Shown here in pieces: positions 9,365-17,982 of a stretch of DNA of 64,000 nt; the stretch's first letter is position 1, and the number at the start of each line of letters is the position of its first letter. Position numbers and translations under genes: made by a program. This stretch comes from Bicyclus anynana. Its lineage: Eukaryota > Arthropoda > Insecta > Lepidoptera > Nymphalidae. Under the pieces are notes generated by a model that did not search any database, had not been told where the DNA came from, and saw only the letters and a list, made by a program, of their open reading frames with translations. Location: NCBI RefSeq assembly GCF_947172395.1, contig NC_069108.1, forward strand, positions 9,435,068-9,499,067, in the 5' to 3' direction.

Positions 9365-9475
9365 TTGGTTTCACTCGCGTAGTTCCCGTGAGAATACGGG
9401 GATAAAATATAGCCTGTGACACTCGCAAATAACGTGGCTTATTATTGGTAAAAGAATTTTCAAAATCGATTCAGT
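9365..9475 (+). mobile_element. R1 fragment
   Basis: TTTGGTTTCACTCGCGTAG through TTCAAAATCGATTCAGTAG. Both extreme ends are absent. Confidence 0.6.
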
Positions 9476-9494
9476 AGCAAAAGATAACCAATTC

Positions 9495-9535
9495 AACTCG
9501 AAATATCGTTTTTTTGACCGACTTCAAAAAAAATG
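9495..9535 (+). mobile_element. Terminal fragment of an ACCGACTTC element
   Basis: TTTTTTTGACCGACTTCAAAA is the diagnostic inverted-repeat end seen complete at 47889. Only the tip remains here. Confidence 0.5.
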
Positions 9536-9579
9536 GCGAATTGTGGGCCTCATAAGAAGGCTCAAAGTCACAAATCGGG

Positions 9580-9860
9580 CGATGGAACGAGCTATGTTAG
9601 GAGTATCTCTGCGTGATCGAATCTGAAAGAACCAAAGTCACCGACATAGCTCAACGAGTTGCGAAGCTGAAGTAGCAATGGGCGGGGCATATAGTTCGAA
9701 GAGCCTATGAACGTTGGGGTCCCAAAGTGCTGGAATGACGACCCCGCACTAGAAAGCGCAGTGATGAAGATGGCTCAGTATCGTGATGTTTGGAAGTCCC
9801 TACAAAAGGCCTATGTCCTGCAGTGGACTCTATCGGCTGATGTGATGATGATTATATCGT
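9580..9860 (+). pseudogene. RTE-type reverse transcriptase C-terminus, decayed
   Basis: Plus-strand remnant of an RTE ORF: the frames spell pieces equivalent to ERAM.GVSLRDR, the DIAQRVAKL block, WGPKVLE and SLQKAYVLQW. In-frame stops and small indels break it. It ends in GCTGATGTGATGATGATT, the microsatellite-like RTE tail. Homologous remnants lie at 23079-23420, 36370-36720 and 46420-47150. Confidence 0.8.
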
Positions 9861-9861
9861 T

Positions 9862-9925
9862 GATCATATACTTTTACATAAAAGTAACGTCTAGCGAGGC
9901 AGGTCCTATACAATAATTGGTCTGA
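9862..9925 (-). mobile_element. End fragment of the CTCAGACC MITE
   Basis: TGATCATATACTTTTACATA, then CTAGCGAGGCAGGTCC and ATAATTGGTCTGAG are one terminus of the element found complete at 57167-57478. TCTAGCGAGGCAGGTCC (9890-9906) is the reverse complement of a 17-bp block in the 139-bp tandem unit. Confidence 0.75.
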
Positions 9926-9929
9926 GACT

Positions 9930-10450
9930 ATCCCAGAGTAGGTACCACTGAGGTAAAATGAATATCAACCAATAGATACTTCGCAACGTCTGGTTTGGGA
10001 GGTAGGAGCGCAAAAACGAAGCCATTTGCCGGCAGCCGTTGCGTAATACGAATACTTATGGTTTGCGCGAGACCGGCTCGACGACTCGTCGGCGTGTGCT
10101 ACAGTGCAAGCTATACTCGTAGTATGCTCGCTTCGCTTTGTTCTTAATAGTTCTCAATAATTGTCTTTAATAGTTTACATAAAATGTTGAACTGGCACCT
10201 GAACTGGGTCCTAACTGAAAATCAGTGCTGCATCCTTTTTTTATTGAAAGTATGCGGCAAAATGCTGAGTTGGGGCCTTTTTCTAAGTTATGCCACATAT
10301 TACAGGGCATTCTTTAGTGCTCCACTGTTTGAATGGATAGTTAAGCCATAATATGTTATAATTTAGATTCAATGTGATATGTGGCATTACTTAAAAATAG
10401 AGATCTTTTCTTTCTTTCTTTCTTCTTTTTTGTAACCGAGAGGTAGTACC
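9930..10450. other. Unassigned stretch
   Basis: No gene. TGCCACATATTA near 10288 and TGATATGTGGCA near 10375 form a short inverted pair about 90 bp apart, possibly the ends of a small MITE. TTTCTTTCTTTC microsatellite near 10410. Confidence 0.3.
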
Positions 10451-10680
10451 TTTTTTTTTTTTTTTTTATTCTTTACAAGTTAGCCCTTGACTACAATCTC
10501 ACCTGATGGTAAGTGATGATGCAGTCAAAGATGGAAGCGGGCTAACTTGTTAGGAGGAGGATGAAAATCCACACTCCTTTCGGTTTCTACACGGCATCGT
10601 ACCGGAACGCTAAATCGCTTGGCGGTACGTCTTTGCCGGTAGGGTGGTAACTAGCCACGGCCGAAGCCTCCCACCAGCCA
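10451..10680 (-). mobile_element. SINE-A, 5'-truncated
   Basis: T run (10451-10467, the A-rich tail) followed by the complement of the SINE-A body to CCTCCCACCAGCC. The tRNA head is missing. Confidence 0.88.
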
Positions 10681-10689
10681 AAACCGTAA

Positions 10690-11160
10690 TTAATAGCACA
10701 TGTTATATCATAGCTTGCGCTGTGCTCGCGGGTCATTCAAACTGGTCCTCATCTCAGCACCCTGTATATCGCACACGTCTGCAAATTCATGTGTACACAC
10801 ACACATACACACAGACGCATCTAACGGACAAGACGGTTTGGCGTATTACAATAATAATACAAACATACATTTCGCGGTGTGACGCGGGTCAACGACCTCT
10901 GGTTGTTGAATTTATTGACAGATGTTTGTCTATACTAATAGCATTAACAACTGAGTCTTAGGGCCATAAATCATTTCTCTATATCTATCTCGCTTGCACT
11001 TATGGGTCTTATGGAGCCGTCTAGTGAAGGGTGTAACAATGAAAGACATATTATCGATAAGTAAAGTTTATTATCGTATCTTGTTCACAAAATTAAAAAA
11101 ATTAACAATATTTGATTTAATATAATACATATTTCATATTATATAATTATTAACTAAATA
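10690..11160. other. Unassigned stretch
   Basis: Contains a short CA-type microsatellite (ACACACACACATACACACA, about 10797) and AT-rich sequence. No gene or repeat recognised. Confidence 0.3.
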
Positions 11161-11163
11161 AAA

Positions 11164-11230
11164 TTAATCTTCATCTGAGTCTTCATCATCAGAATCTTCG
11201 TCTTCTGCCAAATTTATTATATATTAGTAT
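11164..11230 (-). pseudogene. Acidic C-terminal tail of an unknown ORF
   Basis: On the minus strand a frame ends AEDEDSDDEDSDED then stop (codons 11167-11211, stop 11164-11166). Runs of this kind end several DNA-transposon and nuclear proteins. No further domain is visible upstream. Flanking TTATCGATAA motifs at about 11052 and 11390 hint at a TIR element. I cannot name the family. Confidence 0.3.
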
Positions 11231-11605
11231 CCATAGTGCGCAACGAGTAACACATGAATGTATTTATTTAATTGCAGTAAACACATTTATAGCAAAAAAA
11301 ATACGCAATGCAATTACATTAGAAACCGACCAATCAGAATCGTCCAAATCATTATTGACTCATCATTAGCACGTGCGCAGGTAGCCGTTTATCGATAATT
11401 AGGGTGCGCAGGTAGGCGCGCTGCACATTCCTATCTTTTTTGACTTTTATGACCGGACGACTCAGATGATAATGCGCATACTATAGTAGACCGGTTGGTT
11501 GGGTTGTGACGTCACACTTATGGTAATTTTCGCCATGATTTTGATGGTATCTAAGAGCGTTGGATACATTTTCGTGATTTTATTAAATACTGGTACTTGT
11601 AAAAC
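11231..11605. other. Unassigned stretch
   Basis: AT-rich with a repeated GTGCGCAGGTAG motif (about 11372 and 11402). No gene recognised. Confidence 0.3.
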
Positions 11606-11752
11606 CAGTGGCGTGCACTCCATAGATGCAAAAATTCACTGCTTACCCTGAGGAGTCATTAAGAACCTGCTTTGGAGAAGGAATTTACAATTTTGTAACC
11701 AAATTGTACATATAGTGCATACCCTTAGTTAAACACCCTTTGCACGCCACTG
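11606..11752. mobile_element. hAT-like MITE, 147 bp
   Basis: Terminal inverted repeats CAGTGGCGTGCA and TGCACGCCACTG, the classic hAT-type end. Flanking 8-mers TGTAAAAC and TGTAGAGC match at 6 of 8 positions, consistent with an old 8-bp hAT target duplication. No coding capacity. A related end occurs at 44098-44135. Confidence 0.8.
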
Positions 11753-12776
11753 TGTAGAGCTTGCCGTGGGAGACTAACATTCTGAAGGACCACAGTATAA
11801 AAGTGAATAAATATTATGACCTAACAAACGGATTATATAAAAATGGCTATGTAGTTAGTCTGTATGCCGTAGAAGTAGGTGCGAGAGGATTACCAGCAAA
11901 ATCTCTCTATAACTTGCTTAAAGACCTTGGCCTCTAGAAGTGCAGCTAGTTCTACAAAGTGGTGCCAGGAATACGACCTTAAATTAATACACAATCGCTA
12001 ACAGTCAATCAAAAAACGATTAGGTGATTAAATTAATTATTGTATAATAAATAAAAAAACTAAATTTTCAAACAAAATAAATTCGGAAATAATCTAAAAA
12101 ATTCACAACATCCTTTATAATAATATAAAACTAACCTCAAGTGACCTGTAGGTAAAAGCGGCAACATCGCGTCTCCTAGTTTTTGGTTATTTGGCGGTCC
12201 GTTTGTAGTGCGTAAAGTTCTTTCATCATGCACTCGTAGGTATCTACATTAGAATAATCGCGTCGCGCCGGCGGGCGGGAGCGCCAAAATTTAATTAATT
12301 TGTATTTTGTACGCCGCACGAGACGAGTAGATATTGTTGTTAAATGTTACTAATCAAAACTCACACATTTTAAACATGATAGGTATAGGTAGGTACTCGT
12401 ACGTATTTACAGTACTTAGCTTAAATTTTTAAATGCTGGAAATGTCCACCATTAATTAAAATACACATGTTACAACGTCGCGAGATATCGGTATAATACT
12501 CAGTAGCAGTATCACCGAAACGTGGCATTATGTTTCAATACTAAAACACACTTCACAATAAAAAAAACTACACAAATCACAAGAAATGTTTGATTTGTAT
12601 AAAACAATGCGCAAGGGTAGCAACTGGCTATCACACACTGAGTCACTATTCAAAAGACGCCGCCCGCGCCGGGAACCAAATCTAGCAAAAACACTAAATG
12701 TATTTCTATCCTATTCCCACTTAGTAAATCTTCCAAACACCTACAGTTAGCTAAAAACAAATGATATTGAATGAAA
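11753..12776. other. Unassigned kilobase
   Basis: AT-rich sequence with one GC-rich patch (12250-12290, GCGCCGGCGGGCGGGAGCGCC). No frames of note and no repeat family recognised. Confidence 0.3.
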
Positions 12777-13113
12777 GGATCCGGTGAATATTTTAACAGT
12801 TGATGACTGTCAAGTTAATTTTCCGTGAGTAGCTTCGTCTTGATGAGGCGCCCAACTTGTAAATTTTCGAAAATTATTTATTTTGGTAGCTAACAGAGTT
12901 ACTAGATAACATAAATGTCTGAGCATAGGAACGAAATAACTGACCACGCTATTTGTATGACAATATGGCTGATAAGTTGTATAACTATTAATTTATACAA
13001 CTTTTCAGCCATATTGTCCTACAAATTCAATGTTATTTATGCCTCATCAAGACAAAGCTACTCACATAAAATTAACTTGGTAGTGTTCAACTGTAAAAAT
13101 GTTCCCCGGATCC
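12777..13113. mobile_element. FB fold-back element
   Basis: A long imperfect inverted repeat: GGATCCGG at the left and CCGGATCC at the right; CAAGTTAATTTT against AAAATTAACTTG; AGTAGCTTCGTCTTGATGAG against CTCATCAAGACAAAGCTACT; and a central hairpin with ACAATATGGCTGA against TCAGCCATATTGT. Arms reach about 150 bp with interruptions. Non-coding. Family members at 1325, 6826 and 43665. Confidence 0.75.
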
Positions 13114-13623
13114 TGGACTATTAGTGTCCAATTGACAACGTCGCAATTTTCGTTTGTTTACATTAAAAATAGGTACAAAATTTGTGGTGCCGAATAATTA
13201 TTGTAGGTAAGTATGGTAAAGATAATAAGAATTTTTATTCTTATGTGCATTAGGTCTAAATTTCAATAGGATTTTTGTTTTTTGTAAGTTACCAATATTT
13301 TTTAAAACGCACATTTTAAATTGTTATTTTGGTTTATAAAGGTGAATGACCTAGTGAATTTTCGTGAGGTATTTGTAATACATTTACAGCGTGTTCAAAA
13401 ATTGTTTAAGTGAAAAAATTATCCCGTGGCTAAACCACTGCATAGAAATTAATAAAAATTGGCGTGCAGACTACTTACACGATACCCCATATGTGGTTGA
13501 AATTAAGGTCGTAATCGTTTCACCACTTTGTATATTAGAACGAGTATCCAAAGCTGATCTAATAGGATCTTACCAAGTTTGGCTAGGCAGGGAGAACAAC
13601 ACGTCTACGTATGTCTTTACTGG
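13114..13623. other. Unassigned stretch
   Basis: No assignment. A short open frame around 13391-13620 shows no recognisable domain and runs into the SINE-A, so I do not call a gene. Confidence 0.3.
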
Positions 13624-13758
13624 GAGGGTGGTAACTAGCCACGGCCGAAGCCTCCCACCAGCCAGACCTTGACCAGTTAAAAAAATCTCAATCGGCCCAG
13701 CCGGAGATCGAACTCAGGACCTCCGTGTTATAAATACCACTGCGCCACGAAGGCTGTC
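13624..13758 (-). mobile_element. SINE-A head fragment
   Basis: Complement of the tRNA head and start of the body: AGGGTGGTAACTAGCC through GGAGATCGAACTCAGGACC to ACTGCGCCACGAAGGC. B-box and A-box regions are present. Confidence 0.85.
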
Positions 13759-13764
13759 TAAAGC

Positions 13765-13815
13765 CATCAGGTGAAATTGTAGTCGAGGGCTAACATGTAA
13801 AGAATAGAAAAAAAT
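13765..13815 (+). mobile_element. SINE-A tail fragment, opposite orientation
   Basis: CATCAGGTGAAATTGTAGTC to the A-rich tail, plus orientation, directly next to the minus-oriented head at 13624. This is a rearranged copy or two fused copies. Confidence 0.75.
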
Positions 13816-13836
13816 ATTGATTTGATCAATAATAAT

Positions 13837-14095
13837 CCATAATCGGCTCACTGCTGAGCTCGAGTCTCCTCTCAGAATGAGAGGGGCTAGGCTCAGTCCA
13901 CCAAGCTGGCCTAATGCGAATTGGCTGACTTTAGAATTACGAAAATTCTCTGGTAGGTATGCAGGTTTCCTCACGATGTTTTTCCTTCACCGTTAGAGAC
14001 ACGTGATATTTAATATCTTAAAATGCCCCGGACCGGATTCGAACCGGCACCCACTGGAATTGGAGGCAGAGGTCGTATCCACTGGGCTATCACGG
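13837..14095 (-). mobile_element. SINE-B
   Basis: From CATAATCGGCTCACTGC to GGGCTATCACGG. The tRNA head is at the right (GGATTCGAACCGGCACCC). A few bases are deleted between CTTAAAATG and CCCCGGACC. Confidence 0.85.
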
Positions 14096-14099
14096 ATAC

Positions 14100-14305
14100 T
14101 AAAATATGTTTACTAAATATTATGAAGAGTAATTGTGGTTATTGTAGGTGGTAATCTCTTGATCTACTGAACCGATTTCAGAAATTCATTGACCACTAGA
14201 AAGCCACGTTATTTGCGAGTGTCATGGGCTATATTTTATCCCCGCATTTTCACGGGAACGGGAACTACGCGGGTGAAACCGCGACGCGTTGGCTAGTCGT
14301 GAATG
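14100..14305 (-). mobile_element. R1 copy, diverged
   Basis: ATATTATGAAGAG at the left, CCACTAGAAAGCCACGTTAT and ACGGGAACGGGAACTACGCG in the body, CGCGTTGGCTAGT at the right. More diverged than the copy at 7873. Confidence 0.65.
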
Positions 14306-14523
14306 TAATAGCTAGTGTTTGCGCGCGCGCAGACGTCTAAATGTGAAGGACTCTGGATTGACTGACCTATGACGTCATCGTTTTATCTGTTCCTTTTACT
14401 ACATTGTGTATGTGTGTGTGTGTGAACAGTTAAAAGTAGGTCACATTGCGTTAATCATACTTTTAGTACTATTTACCAAGGATTTTGTACTGTTAGATAT
14501 GGCACTAGCGCGTCGAAACTCAC

Positions 14524-14905
14524 GACCTTCGTGGCGCAGTGGTATGCGCGGTGGACTTACAAGACGGAGGTCCTGGGTTCGATCCTCGGCTGGGCCGATT
14601 GAGGTTTTCTTAATTGGTTTCTTGATTGAGGTTTTCCACGAGGTCGCAGTGGTATGCGCGGTGGACTTACAAGAGGGAGGTCCTGGGCTGGGTCTGGCTG
14701 GTGGGAGGCTTCGGCCGTGGTTAGTTACCACCCTACCGACAAAGACGTACCGCCAAGCGATTTAGCGTTCCGGTACGATGTCGTGTAGAAACCGAAAGGG
14801 GGTGTGGATTTTCATCATCCTCCTAACAAGTTACTCACTCATCACTTACCATCAGGTGAGTTTGTAGTCAAGGGCTAACTTGTAAAGAATAATAATAAAA
14901 AAAAA
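14524..14905 (+). mobile_element. SINE-A with duplicated tRNA head
   Basis: A complete head (GTGGCGCAGTGG, GGGTTCGATCC, 14524-14610) is followed by GATTGAGGTTTTC, then a second partial head (GTCGCAGTGGTATGCGCGG, 14644-14690) and the full body and tail. The second head has lost its B box (GTCCTGGGCTGGG). Head duplication is not seen in the other copies. Confidence 0.85.
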
Positions 14906-15003
14906 CGTTCATTGTTGACCACAAAACTAACATTGACAAATAATTAACATTGTGGAAATTTCCTCTTTTAAGCGCCTCATTTTTCAGTATTTAACATCTA
15001 GGT

Positions 15004-15200
15004 ATACTAATACTAATATTATAAAGCTGAAGAGTTTGTTTGTCTGAACGCGCTAATCTCAGGAACTATTGGTTCGATTTGAAAAATTCTTTCAGTGTTA
15101 GATAGCCCATTTAACGAGAAATGCTATAGGCTATATATTATCCCCGTATTCGTACGGAAACGGGAACCACGCGGGTGAAACCACGCGGCGTGAGCTAGTC
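15004..15200 (-). mobile_element. R1 short dispersed repeat
   Basis: ACTAATATTATAAAGCTGAA to GCGGCGTGAGCTAGT, near consensus. Confidence 0.78.
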
Positions 15201-15212
15201 ATTTTTTTCTTT

Positions 15213-15482
15213 TTTAAATAAATATGCTTAAACAATACACATCACTATCTAGCCCCAAAGTAAGCATACAGAGTAGCTTGTGTTATGGGTGCTAAGATAG
15301 TTGATATTATAATATTCATATACATTTATATACTACATATAAATACTTATATAATGTATAAATACACACAGACACTGGAAAACACCCATGCTCATCACAC
15401 AAATATTTTCCAGTTGTGGAAATCGAACCCACGGCCGCGGATGCAGAAAGCAGGGTCACTACCCACTGCGCCACGCGGCCGT
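15213..15482 (-). mobile_element. SINE-C, a third tRNA-derived SINE
   Basis: On the minus strand it starts GGCCGCGTGGCGCAGTGGG (A box) and has GGGTTCGATTTCC (B box), then GAAAATATTTGTGTGATGAG and an AT-rich 3' part ending in ATGTGTATTGTTTAAG. Head and body differ from SINE-A and SINE-B. This is the only copy I found in the window. Confidence 0.75.
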
Positions 15483-15489
15483 CATTGGA

Positions 15490-15782
15490 TAAAACACACC
15501 TTTGCGTTTTGCAGTCGGGTAACAACAAGGAAGTGTTTCAACAAAAACTGAATAAAAATGGCGTTTTTATAAATAGTGCGTTGTTATTTGGGATGTATTT
15601 AGTAAACAGCGTATATTAGCAGCGCTGCCTCGCTTGGACGCGCGCCAGGCGGTGCGCTCGGGTGGTGACGTCACGCGCGCTCTGGGTCACACGTGGCGGG
15701 CTGGAGTCATTGCCAGCGGCCTATGAATGGCCCACTGTTGGGTTGACAGTGGGACTCGTCTGCTTCATTGGCAGCCTTTATT
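15490..15782. other. Unassigned, GC-rich patch
   Basis: 15620-15720 is CpG-rich (GACGCGCGCCAGGCGGTGCGC). A short inverted pair CCCACTGTTGGG lies near 15730. No gene recognised. Confidence 0.3.
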
Positions 15783-16250
15783 GGGATGATGACAGTTTTT
15801 TTTTAAATTGTATATAAATTAAGAGTACGCTAATAGTAAAGCAATTTTGTAAAAGGAACAGGGTATCTGTGATCATTACTTTCGGAGCTACAGGGATTTA
15901 AAGGTCAGATTTGCGGCGCTGCCGCTGATCCCTGAAAAACGCCCCATACAAAATGGTACGAACTTATGACGTCGTATGAATTAATGATCGTTGGATTTGT
16001 ATGTGCGTTCAAACAAAATTACTAATATCTTTGTTATTTCTGCGTTTATGTTTATAGTTCGTATATTAAAAAATGTCACATTAAATGTAAGGAAGCTAAA
16101 ACTGTATGAATTTTCATCTAATTACGATAAAATATTTTTATAGATTTTGAAATTTTATAATCTTATTTATTTTGCAAATATCCAGACAATCTTTGCTTTT
16201 TATGTATAAATTAGTTAGTATTGAATATATTCAAACCTAGTCATCATCCC
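15783..16250 (+). mobile_element. M480 element, copy 1
   Basis: Ends GGGATGATGACAG and CTAGTCATCATCCCC form terminal inverted repeats of about 11 bp. The interior includes ACTTTCGGAGCTACAGGGAT, GCGGCGCTGCCGC and a conserved AT-rich right half. Three other copies are at 33249, 38991 and 50598. Non-coding. Superfamily unknown; no clear target duplication. Confidence 0.8.
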
Positions 16251-16397
16251 CATTGCCTAATACAGAGCCAGGTCTCCTTCCTTTTAATTATATTAGAGGG
16301 TAAGGGACAAACAAATTAAATTCACACCTAATAATATAATTAAATTATTCTTAATAAGATTAATATTTTTTATTAATAAGATTAGAACAATTAGATA

Positions 16398-16925
16398 CTA
16401 GCGGATGCCCGCGACTTCGTACGCGTGGAATATAGTTTTTTAAAAAATCCCGCAGGAACCATGGATTTTTCCGGGATTAAAAGTAGCCTATGTGTTAATC
16501 CAGGCTATAATATATCTTAATACCAAATTTCAGCTAATTCGGTTCAATAGTCGAGGTGCGAAAGAGTAACAAACGTTCATATCATCAAAATCATCAGTTT
16601 CGCAAATCTCGGGAAACCTTGATTTTTCGGGATGAAAAGTAGCCTATGTGTCAATCCAGAGTAAAATCTATTTCCATTCCAAATTTCAGCCAAATCGCTT
16701 CACTAGTAGCGGCGTTATAGAGTAACAAACATCCAAACAAACATACATCCAAACATCCACACAAACTTTGGCGTTTATAATATTAGTGGGACTAGCGGAC
16801 GCCTACGATTTCGTCCGCGTGGAATTCAGTTTTTTAAAATATCCCACGGGAACCATGATTTTTTTCGGGATGATAAGTAGCCTGTCTGTTCCATCTCTGG
16901 ATTATAGACAATGTAAGAATGTAGA
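16398..16925 (+). mobile_element. R2 repeats, overlapping partial copies
   Basis: CTAGCGGATGCCCGCGACTT starts an R2 copy (AACCATGGATTTTTCCGGGA, AGTAGCCTATGTGTTAATCC). A second internal segment (ATTTTTCGGGATGAAAAGTA) repeats at 16623 and ends TTTATAATATTAGTG; a third copy starts CTAGCGGACGCC at 16792. So the region holds two to three R2 segments in the same orientation. Confidence 0.7.
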
Positions 16926-17042
16926 AATTTTATTCACAGTCACCAGTCACTTAGCTTCTTCAATTTGAAACTTGAAGGGTCTCTAGCGAAGGGTTGCCAT
17001 GAAACCAAATGTCTGGCAAATGGGGATATCATTTATCATATT

Positions 17043-17353
17043 CGTCGTCATCAACCCATATTCGGCTCACTGCTGAGCTCGAGTCTCCTCTCAGAATGAG
17101 AGGGTTTAGGCCAATAGTCCACCACGCTGGCCCAATGCGGATTGGCAGACTTCACACACGCAGAGAGTTAAGATAATTCTCTGGTATACAGGTTTCCTCA
17201 CGATGTTTTCCTTCACCGATTGAGACACGTGATATTTAATTTCTTAAAATGCACACAACTGAAAAGTTGGAGGTGCATGCCCCGGACCGGATTCGAACCC
17301 ACACCCTCCGGAATCGGAGGCAGAGGTCATATCCACTGGGCTATCACAGGTCT
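17043..17353 (-). mobile_element. SINE-B, full length with target duplication
   Basis: From CGTCGTCATCAACCC to GGGCTATCACAGG, head at the right with B box GGATTCGAACCC. Flanked by TTTATCATATT at 17032-17042 and 17354-17364 (11 bp, exact). A good reference copy. Confidence 0.92.
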
Positions 17354-17511
17354 TTTATCATATTATGCCGATAAAAATATAAAAAAATTACACTTCATAC
17401 TTAGATGCTTGAGGGTCTGGATCCTTATAACCTGCTACCTTCAAAAGCCACAACGATCCAATCTCCATAATTATCTACCGTACTTTTGGTAGGAGCAGAA
17501 GCTGGCACACC

Positions 17512-17730
17512 TTTTTTTTTTTTCTTTACAAGTTAGCCCTTGACTACAATCTCACCTGATGGTAAGTGATGATGCAGTCTAAGATGAAAGCGGGCTAACT
17601 TGCTAGGAGGGGGATGAAAATCCACACCCCTTTTCGGTTTCTACACGACATCGTACCGGAACGCTAAATCGCTTAGCGGTACGTCTTTGTCGGTAGGGTG
17701 GTAACTAGCCACGGCCGAAGCCCACCAGCC
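17512..17730 (-). mobile_element. SINE-A, 5'-truncated
   Basis: T run, then complement of the SINE-A body to GCCGAAGCCCACCAGCC. Head missing. Confidence 0.87.
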
Positions 17731-17763
17731 AAAAACTTTCAGACACAACAACACACAAACACT

Positions 17764-17817
17764 CTCAGCTTTGATAAAATGACGAAGGTCTGGGGTTCAC
17801 CGGCTCTCTGTCTATTA
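17764..17817 (-). repeat. Two-copy dispersed block
   Basis: TCAGCTTTGATAAAATGACG and GGGGTTCACCGGCTCT are the reverse complement of 50167-50217. About 45 bp are nearly identical. The parent element is unknown. Confidence 0.6.
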
Positions 17818-17850
17818 CTATTTACGCAAATGAAACCACACAGCTATATC

Positions 17851-17905
17851 GCTGTTTTATTTTGTAACTAAACTACTCGGTAGTTTAGTTACAAAATACA
17901 ACAGC
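17851..17905. repeat. Near-perfect 26-bp palindrome
   Basis: Arms 17851-17876 and 17880-17905 are inverted repeats with one mismatch and a 3-base spacer (TCG). The inner 18 bases, TTTTGTAACTAAACTAC and neighbours, match exactly. It lies about 80 bp before the 139-bp array, followed by GAGTCGAGT repeats. Confidence 0.9.
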
Positions 17906-17982
17906 GAGTCGAGTCGAGTGGGTCGAGTAGGAGTCGAGTAGTCAGTCAGACGGTTTGATAGTAGAATGAGTGGTGCTGGTGT

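Noticed and set aside
10700..10960. Frames of 60-105 codons
   Set aside because: They overlap a SINE and a CA microsatellite; no domain.
11038..11400. TIR element bounded by TTATCGATAA
   Set aside because: The motif is itself a short palindrome and the flanking bases do not pair; too weak.
13624..14600. tRNA genes at A-box/B-box pairs (also 21803, 23912, 29420, 31074, 58228, 60754)
   Set aside because: Every pair is followed by a SINE body and tail; they are tRNA-derived SINE heads.
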